NCBI RefSeq assembly: GCF_029870595.1 | Contig: NZ_JAPDIR010000004.1 | Span: 186,001 to 250,000 of the forward strand | DNA from: Sphingomonas sp. CBMAI 2297 | Lineage (GTDB): Bacteria; Pseudomonadota; Alphaproteobacteria; Sphingomonadales; Sphingomonadaceae | Length of the DNA stretch: 64,000 nt | Reading direction: 5' to 3' | Shown: positions 1 to 6,517 of the stretch, in pieces | Layout: each line of letters starts with the position of its first letter | Position numbering within the stretch: the first letter of the stretch is position 1 | Notes under the pieces: generated by a model | The model's database searches: none | Seen by the model: the letters and a program-made list of their open reading frames with translations, nothing else | Told to the model about the DNA's origin: nothing | Program-made: the position numbers and the translations under genes

Positions 1-1
1 C

Positions 2-262
2 TTCGGCATCCTGATCCGCTGGGGGATCGGCGTGAGCATGCGCGCGCAGAGCCGCTTCGCCCGGCTGACGGCGGCGGGGCTCTCCGCCACGATCTTCTTC
101 TACTGCGCGATCAACATGGCGATGGTGATGGGCCTGGCGCCGGTGGTGGGCGTGCCGCTGCCGCTGATCAGCTTCGGCGGCACGGCCGTGATGACGTTCA
201 TGATCTGCTTCGGAATCCTGCTCTCGATCGACCGCCAGAGCCGCCGCGTGCAGCGCTGGTGA
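2..262 (+). CDS. rodA: RodA, C-terminal end (partial)
   Basis: This is the last part of a SEDS-family peptidoglycan glycosyltransferase, which makes glycan strands for cell elongation in the inner membrane. The reading frame is open from base 2, so the gene begins outside the window. The visible 86 residues hold two hydrophobic helices and the typical SEDS ending: a V-G-V-P-L-P-L-I-S-F-G-G-T signature, a last helix and a short basic tail. FtsW shares this signature; I prefer RodA because of the I-N-M-A-M-V-M-G-L-A-P stretch before it. The stop is followed by a T-run at 264-270 but no clear hairpin. Confidence 0.85.
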   Translation, partial: FGILIRWGIGVSMRAQSRFARLTAAGLSATIFFYCAINMAMVMGLAPVVGVPLPLISFGGTAVMTFMICFGILLSIDRQSRRVQRW

Positions 263-363
263 TTTTTTTGTGATTGGGGGTTTACAAGCCGCGAAGCGCG
301 CCGCTAAAGGCGCTCCTCCACTGCGGAGGCGCACCCACCAAGGGCGCCGAAACAAGCCGGAAT

Positions 364-439
<76 letters not shown>

Positions 440-572
440 TTTTCCTCAGTGCTTTGACGCCCATCGCGAGCGGCGATCATTCTCCAGACCGATATCGAAG
501 GCAGCAGCCGGCATGCGAAGCTGCCTGACGGCTCCGGCCTGCGATGTCAGGCGCCCGCCGCCAACCAGCCCC

Positions 573-601
573 GGCCGCGCATTTCCCGGGCCCGCGCGGC
601 C
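573..601 (-). terminator. Hairpin downstream of rtcA
   Basis: A perfect 8-bp stem (GGCCGCGC with GCGCGGCC, 13-nt loop) lies 10 bases past the rtcA stop codon on the transcribed strand. There is no clear U-tract, so it may stall or protect the 3' end rather than act as a classical intrinsic terminator. The rest of 440-610 shows no gene. Confidence 0.45.
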
Positions 602-610
602 GCTCCCCGG

Positions 611-1651
611 TCACCTGTCGCGAACCGCATCGCCCGACACGCGCCGTACCAGATGGCAGCCGTCCGGCTGCTGCTCGAACCCCCAGCGCTGCCCGGTGAA
701 GCGCGCGATCACATCCGCCGCGGTCCGCGCGTGCTGGCTCGGCTTGACCGTCGTGAAGCTTCCTCCCTCCGCAATCGCGAAAGGCAGCAATAGCTGATCG
801 GCCAGATACGGCCCGGCGAACGCCCGCGATTCCAGAAACCCGGCCATGCGATGCGCCGCGGTCTTGGCAAGCGCCTCCGCCGATACGCCCAGCCGGCCGA
901 AGCCGGTGACGATCTCCGTCGCATGCTCGAAGACCGCCTCGAGCAGCAACGCATTGCCCGGCCCCTGCGCGTCAGGAAGCTCGCGAACCGCGAAGGACCG
1001 TTCGGGCCAGTCCGGCAGCAGCTTGCGCGCGGTGGCGAGTTCGCGCTCCGCGATGCCGTGCGGCAACGCCGCGAACAATGCCGTACCGGTCACCGACAGC
1101 AGCGCGCCGCGATCGAGGCAGTGGATCGGAGCCAGCGCGCGCGGGATGAGATCGACCTCGATCCGGCCGCCGCCGCGCGGGTAGAAACCGTGGCGCACCA
1201 GCCGCATCTCGATCCCCGCGCCCATACGCCGCACCACGGGCGCGAACGCCTTCGCCACGAAGTCGAACGGCGGCGCCAGCATGTTGTGAGTGCCCCCCTC
1301 GAGGACCAGCCGCGAGGGGCCGCCGGCGAGGAGCAAAGGCATCAGCACCGTCTGCAGGACCAGCCCAGTGCTGCCCGCGGTGCCCACCGCGAAATGATAT
1401 TCGCCCGGCGCGACGCGGCCCGGCGTGAAGCTGAAGTCGGAGGCACCGACCGCCACGCCCTCGCAAGTCGCGCCGCCGATCGCGCACGCCGCCTCGATCG
1501 CGGTGACGTGCTGGCGCATCAGCCCGGGCTTCTCGCGCTTGCCGCGAGTATTGATGATGCGGAAGGGCTGCCCGGTGACGAGCGACAGTGCGCAGGAATT
1601 GCGCACGATCTGGCCGCCGCCTTCGCCTTCCGATCCGTCAATGATGATCAT
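611..1651 (-). CDS. rtcA: RNA 3'-terminal phosphate cyclase RtcA
   Basis: RtcA uses ATP to convert an RNA 3'-phosphate end to a 2',3'-cyclic phosphate through an enzyme-AMP intermediate. The 346-residue product matches the usual ~340. It opens with the family signature I-D-G-S-E-G-E-G-G-G-Q, has the H-G-F-Y-P-R-G-G-G motif in the middle and, near the C terminus, K-P-S-Q-H-A-R-T, whose His corresponds to the AMP-accepting histidine of the family. I chose this ATG because it overlaps the stop of the preceding nucleotidyltransferase gene in an ATGA, implying translational coupling; longer open frames upstream belong to other genes. It is the last gene of the RtcR-controlled unit. Confidence 0.95.
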   Translation of the reverse strand: MIIIDGSEGEGGGQIVRNSCALSLVTGQPFRIINTRGKREKPGLMRQHVTAIEAACAIGGATCEGVAVGASDFSFTPGRVAPGEYHFAVGTAGSTGLVLQTVLMPLLLAGGPSRLVLEGGTHNMLAPPFDFVAKAFAPVVRRMGAGIEMRLVRHGFYPRGGGRIEVDLIPRALAPIHCLDRGALLSVTGTALFAALPHGIAERELATARKLLPDWPERSFAVRELPDAQGPGNALLLEAVFEHATEIVTGFGRLGVSAEALAKTAAHRMAGFLESRAFAGPYLADQLLLPFAIAEGGSFTTVKPSQHARTAADVIARFTGQRWGFEQQPDGCHLVRRVSGDAVRDR

Positions 1652-2448
1652 GTATTCACCAGTTCGAGAAAAAGTTGGTTGGCGCGATCGACGAAGCGGT
1701 CGCGCAGCTTGCGCGCGGGCAGTTCGCCCGCGCGCCCGAGCTCGCCGCGGATCAGCGCGTCGATCTCGGGCAGGCGGGTGCCGTTGGCGCGCTCGTTGGT
1801 GCGTGCCTTGGCCTCGACCAGCGCCTCGACCTGCTCGACCAGCACGGCCGGCAGATCGCTGGCAGCGACCAGCGCCTGCAGGTTCATCGGCGGGCGGGCA
1901 TCCGGGTTCAGCCGGATCGCGCGGATCGCCAGCGCGGGACGCAGGGCGTAGAAATATTTCTTCACCGGCACGTCCCCCGCGCCGTCTAGCCAGCGGTCCG
2001 CCGCCAGCTTGCCCGAGCGCGCATAATGATAGGCGATCGCCCGCGGATCGAGCAGATCGTCCGCCAGTTCGGCGAGCCGGGCGATGCAGGGGTCGTCGGT
2101 CCGGTAGCGGATCGGCGAGAGCATCCATTCGCTCACCACGGCGTTCGACTTGAGCAGCAGGCCGAGCGCCTTGCGCACGTCCCAGCCGTTCAGGTCGATC
2201 TCGTCCTCGATCGGCGTCTCGATCACGTCGCGCCCCGGCGCGAGCGACAGATACCAGTCGCGCGGGCGCACATAGAGGAAGCGCACATCGTAATCGCTGT
2301 CGGGCGAGGGAAAGCCCCAGGCCCGCGAGCCGGACTCGATCGCGAGCAGCAGGCGCACGCCATGCGTCGCCTCGATCGCGTCGAGCCGGGTCTCAATCTC
2401 CTGCCGGACGGCGGGAGGGATGGCATTGCATGTGTCGAGGGCAGTCAT
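1648..2448 (-). CDS. Predicted nucleotidyltransferase of the YcgL/COG3541 type
   Basis: The product has 266 residues. Near residues 40-55 it carries the DNA polymerase beta-superfamily nucleotidyltransferase signature: G40-S41 followed by D52 and D54 in a P-D-S-D-Y-D-V-R-F context, expected to bind two metal ions and transfer a nucleotide. The substrate is unknown; enzymes of this type are recorded as neighbours of RtcR-type RNA-repair genes, so an RNA end or a tRNA is a fair guess. The gene is coupled on both sides by ATGA overlaps (start with the small Cys-rich protein, stop with rtcA), so it is an integral member of the operon. The C-terminal half is helical and charged with no domain I recognise. 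Confidence 0.8.
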   Translation of the reverse strand: MTALDTCNAIPPAVRQEIETRLDAIEATHGVRLLLAIESGSRAWGFPSPDSDYDVRFLYVRPRDWYLSLAPGRDVIETPIEDEIDLNGWDVRKALGLLLKSNAVVSEWMLSPIRYRTDDPCIARLAELADDLLDPRAIAYHYARSGKLAADRWLDGAGDVPVKKYFYALRPALAIRAIRLNPDARPPMNLQALVAASDLPAVLVEQVEALVEAKARTNERANGTRLPEIDALIRGELGRAGELPARKLRDRFVDRANQLFLELVNT

Positions 2449-2855
2449 GGTTCGTCGATCCAGGTGGTTTTCGTCGGTTCGGGAATAAACAGGCGCGGCG
2501 ACCAGCAATCGGTGCGCAAGGTCCCGATCTCCGCGCCGCATCGGCACATCTGGTTGGGCCCGTCGATACCGGCGAGGCCGCAACAGCCGCCCAGCCGGTT
2601 TCGATTGCGGGTCAGGCGTACCGCCGCGGTGAGATCTTCCGGGTTCAGCCAATATTGCGGCGTGAAACCCGGTTGCACGCAGTCCCCGAACACAGGTGTC
2701 GGCTCGTACGACTTGAAGCCGATCCCGCGCGCCGTCAGCGGCTTGCCATTCTCGAAATCCGGCTCGGGTACCGCCGGATCCTTTCCCGAAAGGATCTCCA
2801 GCGGCGCGCTGAGCCGGGCGCCGCACGCGGCGCAGTGCAGGGACTTTCGCATCAT
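2445..2855 (-). CDS. Small Cys-rich (zinc-ribbon-like) protein in the RNA-repair operon
   Basis: I do not recognise a named family. The product is 136 residues from the ATG at 2855 (tandem ATG at 2852; a TTG at 2891 would add 12 residues). It has C8-x-x-C11 near the start, a G-G-C-C-G-L segment, then C-R-C-G and a final D-C-W, a spacing that fits a zinc ribbon. Similar stand-alone small proteins with a G-C-C-G-L-x-G-x-D-G-P-N core exist in other bacteria without assigned function. It lies 52 bases after rtcB and its stop overlaps the nucleotidyltransferase ATG, so the two proteins may be made in step. No signal peptide or membrane segment is seen. Confidence 0.7.
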   Translation of the reverse strand: MMRKSLHCAACGARLSAPLEILSGKDPAVPEPDFENGKPLTARGIGFKSYEPTPVFGDCVQPGFTPQYWLNPEDLTAAVRLTRNRNRLGGCCGLAGIDGPNQMCRCGAEIGTLRTDCWSPRLFIPEPTKTTWIDEP

Positions 2856-2907
2856 GGGTTCCAAGTCCGGGGAAATGGCGGTGTGCGCCAAAGGCTGACG
2901 AGAGCTT

Positions 2908-4134
2908 TTAGCCCTTCACGCACACCACCTGCTTGAGCGTATGGACGATCTCGACCAGGTCGGCCTGCGCCGCCATCACGGCCTCGATCGGCTTGTACGC
3001 CTTCGGCGTTTCATCGATCACGCCTTCGTCCTTGCGGCACTCGACGCCCGCGGTGTCGCGGATATGCTCGTCGAGGCTCACCAGCTTCTTGGCCGCGGTG
3101 CGGGACATGATGCGCCCCGCGCCGTGGCTACAGCTGTCGAACGATTCCGCATTGCCCAGGCCGCGCACGATGAACGACTTGGCGCCCATCGAGCCGGGGA
3201 TGATCCCCAGCGCGCCCTTGGCCGCGCGGACCGCGCCCTTGCGGGTGACCAGCACATTCTCACCGAAGTGATTCTCACGCTGGACGTAATTATGGTGGCA
3301 ATTGACTGCCTCCATCTCCGCATCGAACGGCTTGGCGATCTGCCCGCGCAGCGCACGGATGACGTTGGTCATCATCGTCCGCCGATTGAGCGCCGCGAAG
3401 TCCTGGGCCCAGCCGACCGCCTCGACATAGTCGTCGAAATGGTCGGTCCCTTCCGGGAAATAGGCCAGGTCCTGATCGGGCAGGTTGATGTGCCACTTGC
3501 GCATGTCCTGCTTGGCCAGTTCGATGAAGAACGTGCCGATCGCATTGCCCACGCCGCGCGACCCCGAATGGAGCATCACCCACACGCGCTGCTCCTGATC
3601 CAGGCACAGCTCGATGAAGTGGTTGCCCGTGCCCAGCGTCCCCAGATGCACCAGGTGATTGGTGTTCTTGAGCCGCGGATACTTCTCCGTGATCCGCTCG
3701 AAGCGCTGCGCCAGCGTGGCCCAAGCCTCGACGATCGCCGCGGGCGGATCGCCCCAGCTGCCCTGGTCACGCTTGCCGCGGCCGACCGAGCGGCCATGCG
3801 GCACCGCCTGCTCGATGGCACTGCGGACGCCCTCCAGATTGTCGGGCAGGTCGCTCGCCACCAGCGAGGTGCGCGCCGCCATCATGCCGCAGCCGATGTC
3901 GACGCCCACCGCCGCCGGGATCACCGCGCCCTTGGTCGGGATCACCGAGCCCACGGTCGCGCCGATACCGACATGGACGTCGGGCATCGCCGCCACATGC
4001 TTGAACACGAACGGCATCTGCGCCGCCCGCGCCAACTGCGCGCGCGCGCCATCTTCCACGGGCACGCCGCGGGTCCACATCTTGATCGGCACGCCGCCTT
4101 CGACGTGCTGGAAATCGTACAAAGTCTCGGTCAT
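2908..4134 (-). CDS. rtcB: tRNA-splicing ligase RtcB
   Basis: RtcB is a GTP- and Mn(II)-dependent ligase that joins a 2',3'-cyclic phosphate or 3'-phosphate end to a 5'-OH end, repairing RNAs cut by toxins or ribonucleases. The 408-residue product equals the E. coli length. Family motifs are all present: A-V-G-V-D-I-G-C-G-M with the metal-binding Asp and Cys, H-S-G-S-R-G-V-G-N, N-C-H-H-N-Y-V, and S-H-G-A-G-R near the C terminus, which holds the guanylated histidine. The ATG at 4134 is preceded by an excellent ribosome site (GGAGGT), so the upstream ATG at 4149 is rejected. The gene lies 27 bases after the third Y-RNA-like element. Confidence 0.97.
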   Translation of the reverse strand: MTETLYDFQHVEGGVPIKMWTRGVPVEDGARAQLARAAQMPFVFKHVAAMPDVHVGIGATVGSVIPTKGAVIPAAVGVDIGCGMMAARTSLVASDLPDNLEGVRSAIEQAVPHGRSVGRGKRDQGSWGDPPAAIVEAWATLAQRFERITEKYPRLKNTNHLVHLGTLGTGNHFIELCLDQEQRVWVMLHSGSRGVGNAIGTFFIELAKQDMRKWHINLPDQDLAYFPEGTDHFDDYVEAVGWAQDFAALNRRTMMTNVIRALRGQIAKPFDAEMEAVNCHHNYVQRENHFGENVLVTRKGAVRAAKGALGIIPGSMGAKSFIVRGLGNAESFDSCSHGAGRIMSRTAAKKLVSLDEHIRDTAGVECRKDEGVIDETPKAYKPIEAVMAAQADLVEIVHTLKQVVCVKG

Positions 4135-4161
4135 TTCGACCTCCTGCAAACGCGATCATGG

Positions 4162-4290
4162 TGCCGGCGACGAGCAGTGACGAGACGTTTTTTACTGAGC
4201 TATCCGGTTGCCCGGAGGCGGAATTGAACCGCCGACCTCCCGCATCGCTGCGGGTGCTCTACCCTGTAGTCCCGCCGGCATTCGCCAGCA
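4162..4290 (-). ncRNA. Y-RNA-like gene 3 with D-loop-permuted tRNA mimic
   Basis: The ends pair as TGCTGGCGA with TCGCCGGCA (9 bp, one G-U), and carry the GGCGAATGC and CTCGTCGCC motifs shared with its two neighbours. Inside, tRNA parts occur in rotated order: D-stem 3' strand GAGC, anticodon-like hairpin CCCGCA-GCGA-TGCGGG, variable AGGTC, T arm GGCGG-TTCAATT-CCGCC, acceptor TCCGG joined to CCGGA by a GCAA tetraloop, then TA and the D-stem 5' strand GCTC. The tRNA ends are thus fused and the molecule is opened in the D loop, where it joins the Y stem. Ro60-bound YrlA RNAs with tRNA-like modules are established in other bacteria; this assignment is inference from pairing and position. Confidence 0.78.
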
Positions 4291-4299
4291 TGAATTCGG

Positions 4300-4442
4300 T
4301 CACGGCGACGAGGATTGGGAAAGACTGCCCCGAAGGGCCGGTGCTCTATCCGCTGAGCTACTGTCCCCCGAAAGGGACAGGCGGGATTTGAACCCGCGAC
4401 ACCCGCATTACCAATGTAGTCCTTGCCCGGCATTCGCCGTGA
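4300..4442 (-). ncRNA. Y-RNA-like gene 2 with anticodon-arm-permuted tRNA mimic
   Basis: The terminal stem is TCACGGCGA with TCGCCGTGA, 9 perfect pairs, with the shared GGCGAATGC and CTCGTCGCC motifs. The tRNA order is: variable GTGTC, T arm GCGGG-TTCAAAT-CCCGC, acceptor CTGTCCC closed on GGGACAG by a six-base loop, TA, and a canonical D arm GCTC-AGCGGATA-GAGC that retains GG in its loop. The anticodon stem is reduced to a possible CCG/CGG remnant, and this is where the mimic opens into the Y stem. A small GCCC-TTCG-GGGC hairpin follows. It differs from elements 1 and 3 in where the permutation falls. Nine bases separate it from element 3 and ten from element 1. Confidence 0.78.
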
Positions 4443-4452
4443 TGTTGATGTT

Positions 4453-4606
4453 GGGCCGTGGCGACGAGATCGGTGAGATCGGTCGTTATGCTACCTTCGC
4501 CAGGCGGGGCTCGAACCCGCATCTCTTCAGTCCCTTGCGGGTGCTGAAGCGCATTATCCTGACCTAGTTTGGCGCGATGTAATCCCACCAGCATTCGCCA
4601 CGGCCC
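4453..4606 (-). ncRNA. Y-RNA-like gene 1 with D-loop-permuted tRNA mimic
   Basis: It begins six bases after the rsr stop codon. Its terminal helix is the longest of the three: GGGCCGTGGCGA with TCGCCACGGCCC, 12 perfect pairs, with the shared GGCGAATGC and CTCGTCGCC motifs. Inside are GGTC pairing with GACC, a D-stem-like ATGC with GCAT, an extended anticodon-like hairpin (CTTCAG/CTGAAG around CCC-GCAA-GGG) and a T arm GCGGG-TTCGAGC-CCCGC. The acceptor is only a stub of two or three pairs between the T arm and TAGCAT. An alternative CGCCA/TGGCG pairing would give a linear tRNA-like fold, so the topology is less certain than in element 3. Confidence 0.72.
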
Positions 4607-4612
4607 TGTTCT

Positions 4613-6163
4613 TCAGATCTCCACCTGCTTGACGATGCCCACCCAGTCGCGCGTGTCGCCCGAGACGAAGCGCGCGATGGTGTCGAACACCGCGTCGGAG
4701 AAGCCCCCGACATTGAGAATGTCCGCCCGCCCCTGCGGCGCCTGGCCGGTGCCGTAGGGCTGGATGTCGATGCAGACGAGCTTGGCGGCCGGGTTGCGGC
4801 GCTTGATCTCGTTCCACTCGCGCAGCGTCGCGGTCGCCCCGCCTTTGGTGGAGTCCACCCAGGACTGGTTGTCCGAGACGATCACCACCAGGTCGACGGC
4901 GGCACGCATCGCGTTGAGCGTCGCCAGCGGCGCCGAGACATTGGTCCCGCCCCCGCCGATCGCCGCCAGCTTCGCCGCATTCACGGCGAGCCGCGCACGC
5001 GGATCGAGCCTCACGCCCACGACGTGGTTCTCGAACGGCACCACCTGGGTATCGCGGTTGGTCCGCAGCATCGCCGCCGCGACCAGGGCCGCGACATCGA
5101 TGCAGCGCACCGCCGAGGAAGCCCCCTTGCGATAGCCCGTCACCGGCGAAGACATCGATCCCGACACATCGGGGCAGACGACCACATGGCCCGGCACCTT
5201 CGGCACGCGGACGAGCGACTGCTCGAGCGCATCCTCCAGCGCCGCCTGGACCTTGAGCGGCACGCTCGCGCGCGCCTGGTCCAGCGCCACCATCAGCTGG
5301 TACGGCATCGGTCGCACCTTCGCGATCGCCTCCGCATCCGAGAGCCGCGCGGCCACCGCCTCGGTGACTCCCTTCACGTCGAACGTGCCGTTGCGCGCCA
5401 GCGTGTTGAGGTTCATCCGCAGCGCCTGCCACCCGATCCGGGTCGCCAGCACCGCCCAGTCTTCCGCGGTCAGCGAAAAGGCGGTCAGCCACTCGAACGG
5501 CACCGGCGGCAGCGGGAGCGACCGATCGGCCTTCCACGCCTCGAACGCCGCGACCTCGGCGGGCAAAGCGGCCACGTCATAAGGACGCCCGATCAGCCAG
5601 CCATAGAAAGCGCGCCGGCCCGCATCGGCGGGCTTGGGGTGCACCATGCGCACCACGTCCGCCAGGCTCGGATCCTTGCCGGTCGCCGCCGCCATCAGCT
5701 GCGGCATCGACGCCCGCTCCAGCCAGTGCTGGACCAGTCGCTTCGGCCGCGAGCCAAGCGAGGTGCGCCCCACCTGCCCCGAGCGCAGGATCTGCACGAA
5801 GTTGCGCAGCATCCGCCCATTGTCGATCACCCGGTCGAACACCGGGATCGCCAGATCGGGCTCCGCCACCGTGAGATAGGCCGCCAGCAGCGCCGGCATG
5901 TCCTTCATCGCGCCGGACCGGCGGGCATAGACCGCCGCCTGCGCCACGAAGGCCGGGTCGCAGGCCTGGGCCGCCGCCAGCACATCGGCCAGCTGCGCCT
6001 CGGCTCCGCCATAGAAAGTGTCGGCCAGCGTGCCGGTCGCGGCCAGCTGGGCAAGCTTGTGCTCGGGCCCATAGGCATAGGCCGGCGCGCCCTCGCGGTT
6101 TACCGTGTCCGCCACGGGCATCAGCCTTGCGATCGCCGAAGCGAACAGTCCCTTGTTGGCCAT
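4613..6163 (-). CDS. rsr: Ro60/TROVE-domain RNA-binding protein (Rsr)
   Basis: Bacterial Ro60 is a ring-shaped protein of HEAT-like repeats closed by a von Willebrand A domain. It binds Y RNAs on its outer surface and single-stranded RNA ends in its central hole, and it couples to nucleases in RNA quality control. The product has 516 residues (Deinococcus Rsr is about 530). The N-terminal two thirds are the alpha-helical TROVE part; near residue 330 the metal site motif D-V-S-G-S-M-S opens the vWA domain. The ATG at 6163 has the ribosome site TGAGGAG; a longer open frame upstream runs through the tRNA-like gene and is discarded. The Y-RNA-like genes follow directly. Confidence 0.93.
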   Translation of the reverse strand: MANKGLFASAIARLMPVADTVNREGAPAYAYGPEHKLAQLAATGTLADTFYGGAEAQLADVLAAAQACDPAFVAQAAVYARRSGAMKDMPALLAAYLTVAEPDLAIPVFDRVIDNGRMLRNFVQILRSGQVGRTSLGSRPKRLVQHWLERASMPQLMAAATGKDPSLADVVRMVHPKPADAGRRAFYGWLIGRPYDVAALPAEVAAFEAWKADRSLPLPPVPFEWLTAFSLTAEDWAVLATRIGWQALRMNLNTLARNGTFDVKGVTEAVAARLSDAEAIAKVRPMPYQLMVALDQARASVPLKVQAALEDALEQSLVRVPKVPGHVVVCPDVSGSMSSPVTGYRKGASSAVRCIDVAALVAAAMLRTNRDTQVVPFENHVVGVRLDPRARLAVNAAKLAAIGGGGTNVSAPLATLNAMRAAVDLVVIVSDNQSWVDSTKGGATATLREWNEIKRRNPAAKLVCIDIQPYGTGQAPQGRADILNVGGFSDAVFDTIARFVSGDTRDWVGIVKQVEI

Positions 6164-6180
6164 CGTCCAACTCCTCAACA

Positions 6181-6258
6181 TGGTCAGGGCGGCAGGACTC
6201 GAACCTGCGACCTCCCGCTCCCAAGGCGGGCGCTCTGCGCAGCCTGAGCTACGCCCTG
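6181..6258 (-). tRNA. tRNA-Pro(UGG)-like gene at the head of the repair operon
   Basis: A full linear cloverleaf of 78 nt can be drawn. The acceptor is CAGGGCG/CGCCCTG (7 perfect pairs), the D stem GCTC/GAGC, the anticodon stem CCCGC/GCGGG with loop CTTGGGA (anticodon TGG), the variable loop AGGTC, the T arm GCAGG-TTCGAGT-CCTGC, then A73 and encoded CCA. C1-G72, A73 and G35-G36 are proline identity features in bacteria. The D loop (AGGCTGCGCA) lacks the usual GG pair at 18-19 that docks on the T loop, so it may be a decoy or sensor rather than a normal tRNA. It sits 17 bases before the rsr ATG, inside the sigma-54 transcript. Confidence 0.75.
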
Positions 6259-6270
6259 TGAAATTTCCCG

Positions 6271-6298
6271 GGGGCGGCCAGCCCATTCCGGCCGCCCC
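6271..6298 (-). other. Leader hairpin before the tRNA-Pro-like gene
   Basis: A perfect 9-bp stem (GGGGCGGCC with GGCCGCCCC, 10-nt loop) falls between the predicted sigma-54 start site (about 6345) and the tRNA-like gene, ending 12 bases before its 5' base. It could mark the leader for processing or act as an attenuator; no function can be read from the sequence. Confidence 0.5.
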
Positions 6299-6353
6299 GC
6301 GTTTCCGCTGCCGGACCGGGAGGTTCGACAACTCCCCGTTCGACGCCACAAGC

Positions 6354-6371
6354 ATTGCAGCGGACGTGCCA
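6354..6371 (-). promoter_or_regulatory. Sigma-54 (-24/-12) promoter of the rsr-rtcBA unit
   Basis: On the minus strand the sequence TGGCACGTCCGCTGCAAT closely matches the sigma-54 consensus TGGCACG-N4-TTGCA, with the invariant GG (6370-6369) and GC (6358-6357) separated by exactly 10 bases. It points at the tRNA-Pro-like gene and rsr, and the adjacent divergent gene encodes the matching activator RtcR. Transcription should start near 6345. Confidence 0.88.
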
Positions 6372-6395
6372 GTTTCTTCGAACGGCAGACTAGAA

Positions 6396-6415
6396 AATAA
6401 CAAGACATTGTTATT
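6396..6415. promoter_or_regulatory. Inverted repeat between rtcR and the sigma-54 promoter
   Basis: AATAACA and TGTTATT form a 7-bp inverted repeat with a 6-bp spacer, in an AT-rich patch about 25 bases upstream of the -24 element. It could be an RtcR upstream activating site, an IHF-type bending region or part of the rtcR promoter. Dyads are common in AT-rich DNA, so the assignment is tentative. Confidence 0.4.
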
Positions 6416-6501
6416 ACGTAATTTTATTTCTGAAATCGCTGGATCCGGGATTTCATCGTCATCGTGCGATCCAGCATTTTTCTATCGCAAGGGATCGTTA
6501 T

Positions 6502-6517
6502 TTATCCTATGGGATAA
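6502..6517. promoter_or_regulatory. Inverted repeat overlapping the rtcR start
   Basis: TTATCC and GGATAA flank TATG, giving a 6-bp dyad that runs into the first possible start codon of rtcR and covers its weak ribosome site. It could serve autoregulation, either as a protein site or as an RNA hairpin hiding the start. This is only positional inference. Confidence 0.35.

Noticed and set aside
1652..2128. A 505-residue RtcA with a long N-terminal extension
   Set aside because: The extension is an out-of-frame reading of the nucleotidyltransferase gene; the ATGA overlap gives the correct start.
4158..4567. Several open frames of 77-119 codons across 4158-4600 on both strands
   Set aside because: They run through the Y-RNA-like elements, have no family sequence, and their open state is explained by the GC-rich structured RNA.
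4162..4606. Ordinary tandem tRNA genes
   Set aside because: None of the three elements can form a linear cloverleaf with free paired ends; the acceptor strands are joined by a loop and the ends pair as a Y stem.
5024..6247. A 407-codon open frame antisense to rsr, and similar long antisense frames across most genes
   Set aside because: Their composition (His/Arg/Gln-rich) is typical of antisense readings of GC-rich coding DNA and no family motif is present.
6164..6403. An 80-codon N-terminal extension of the Ro60 protein
   Set aside because: It is a translation of the tRNA-Pro-like gene and the leader. The ATG at 6163 has a strong ribosome site and gives the family N terminus.
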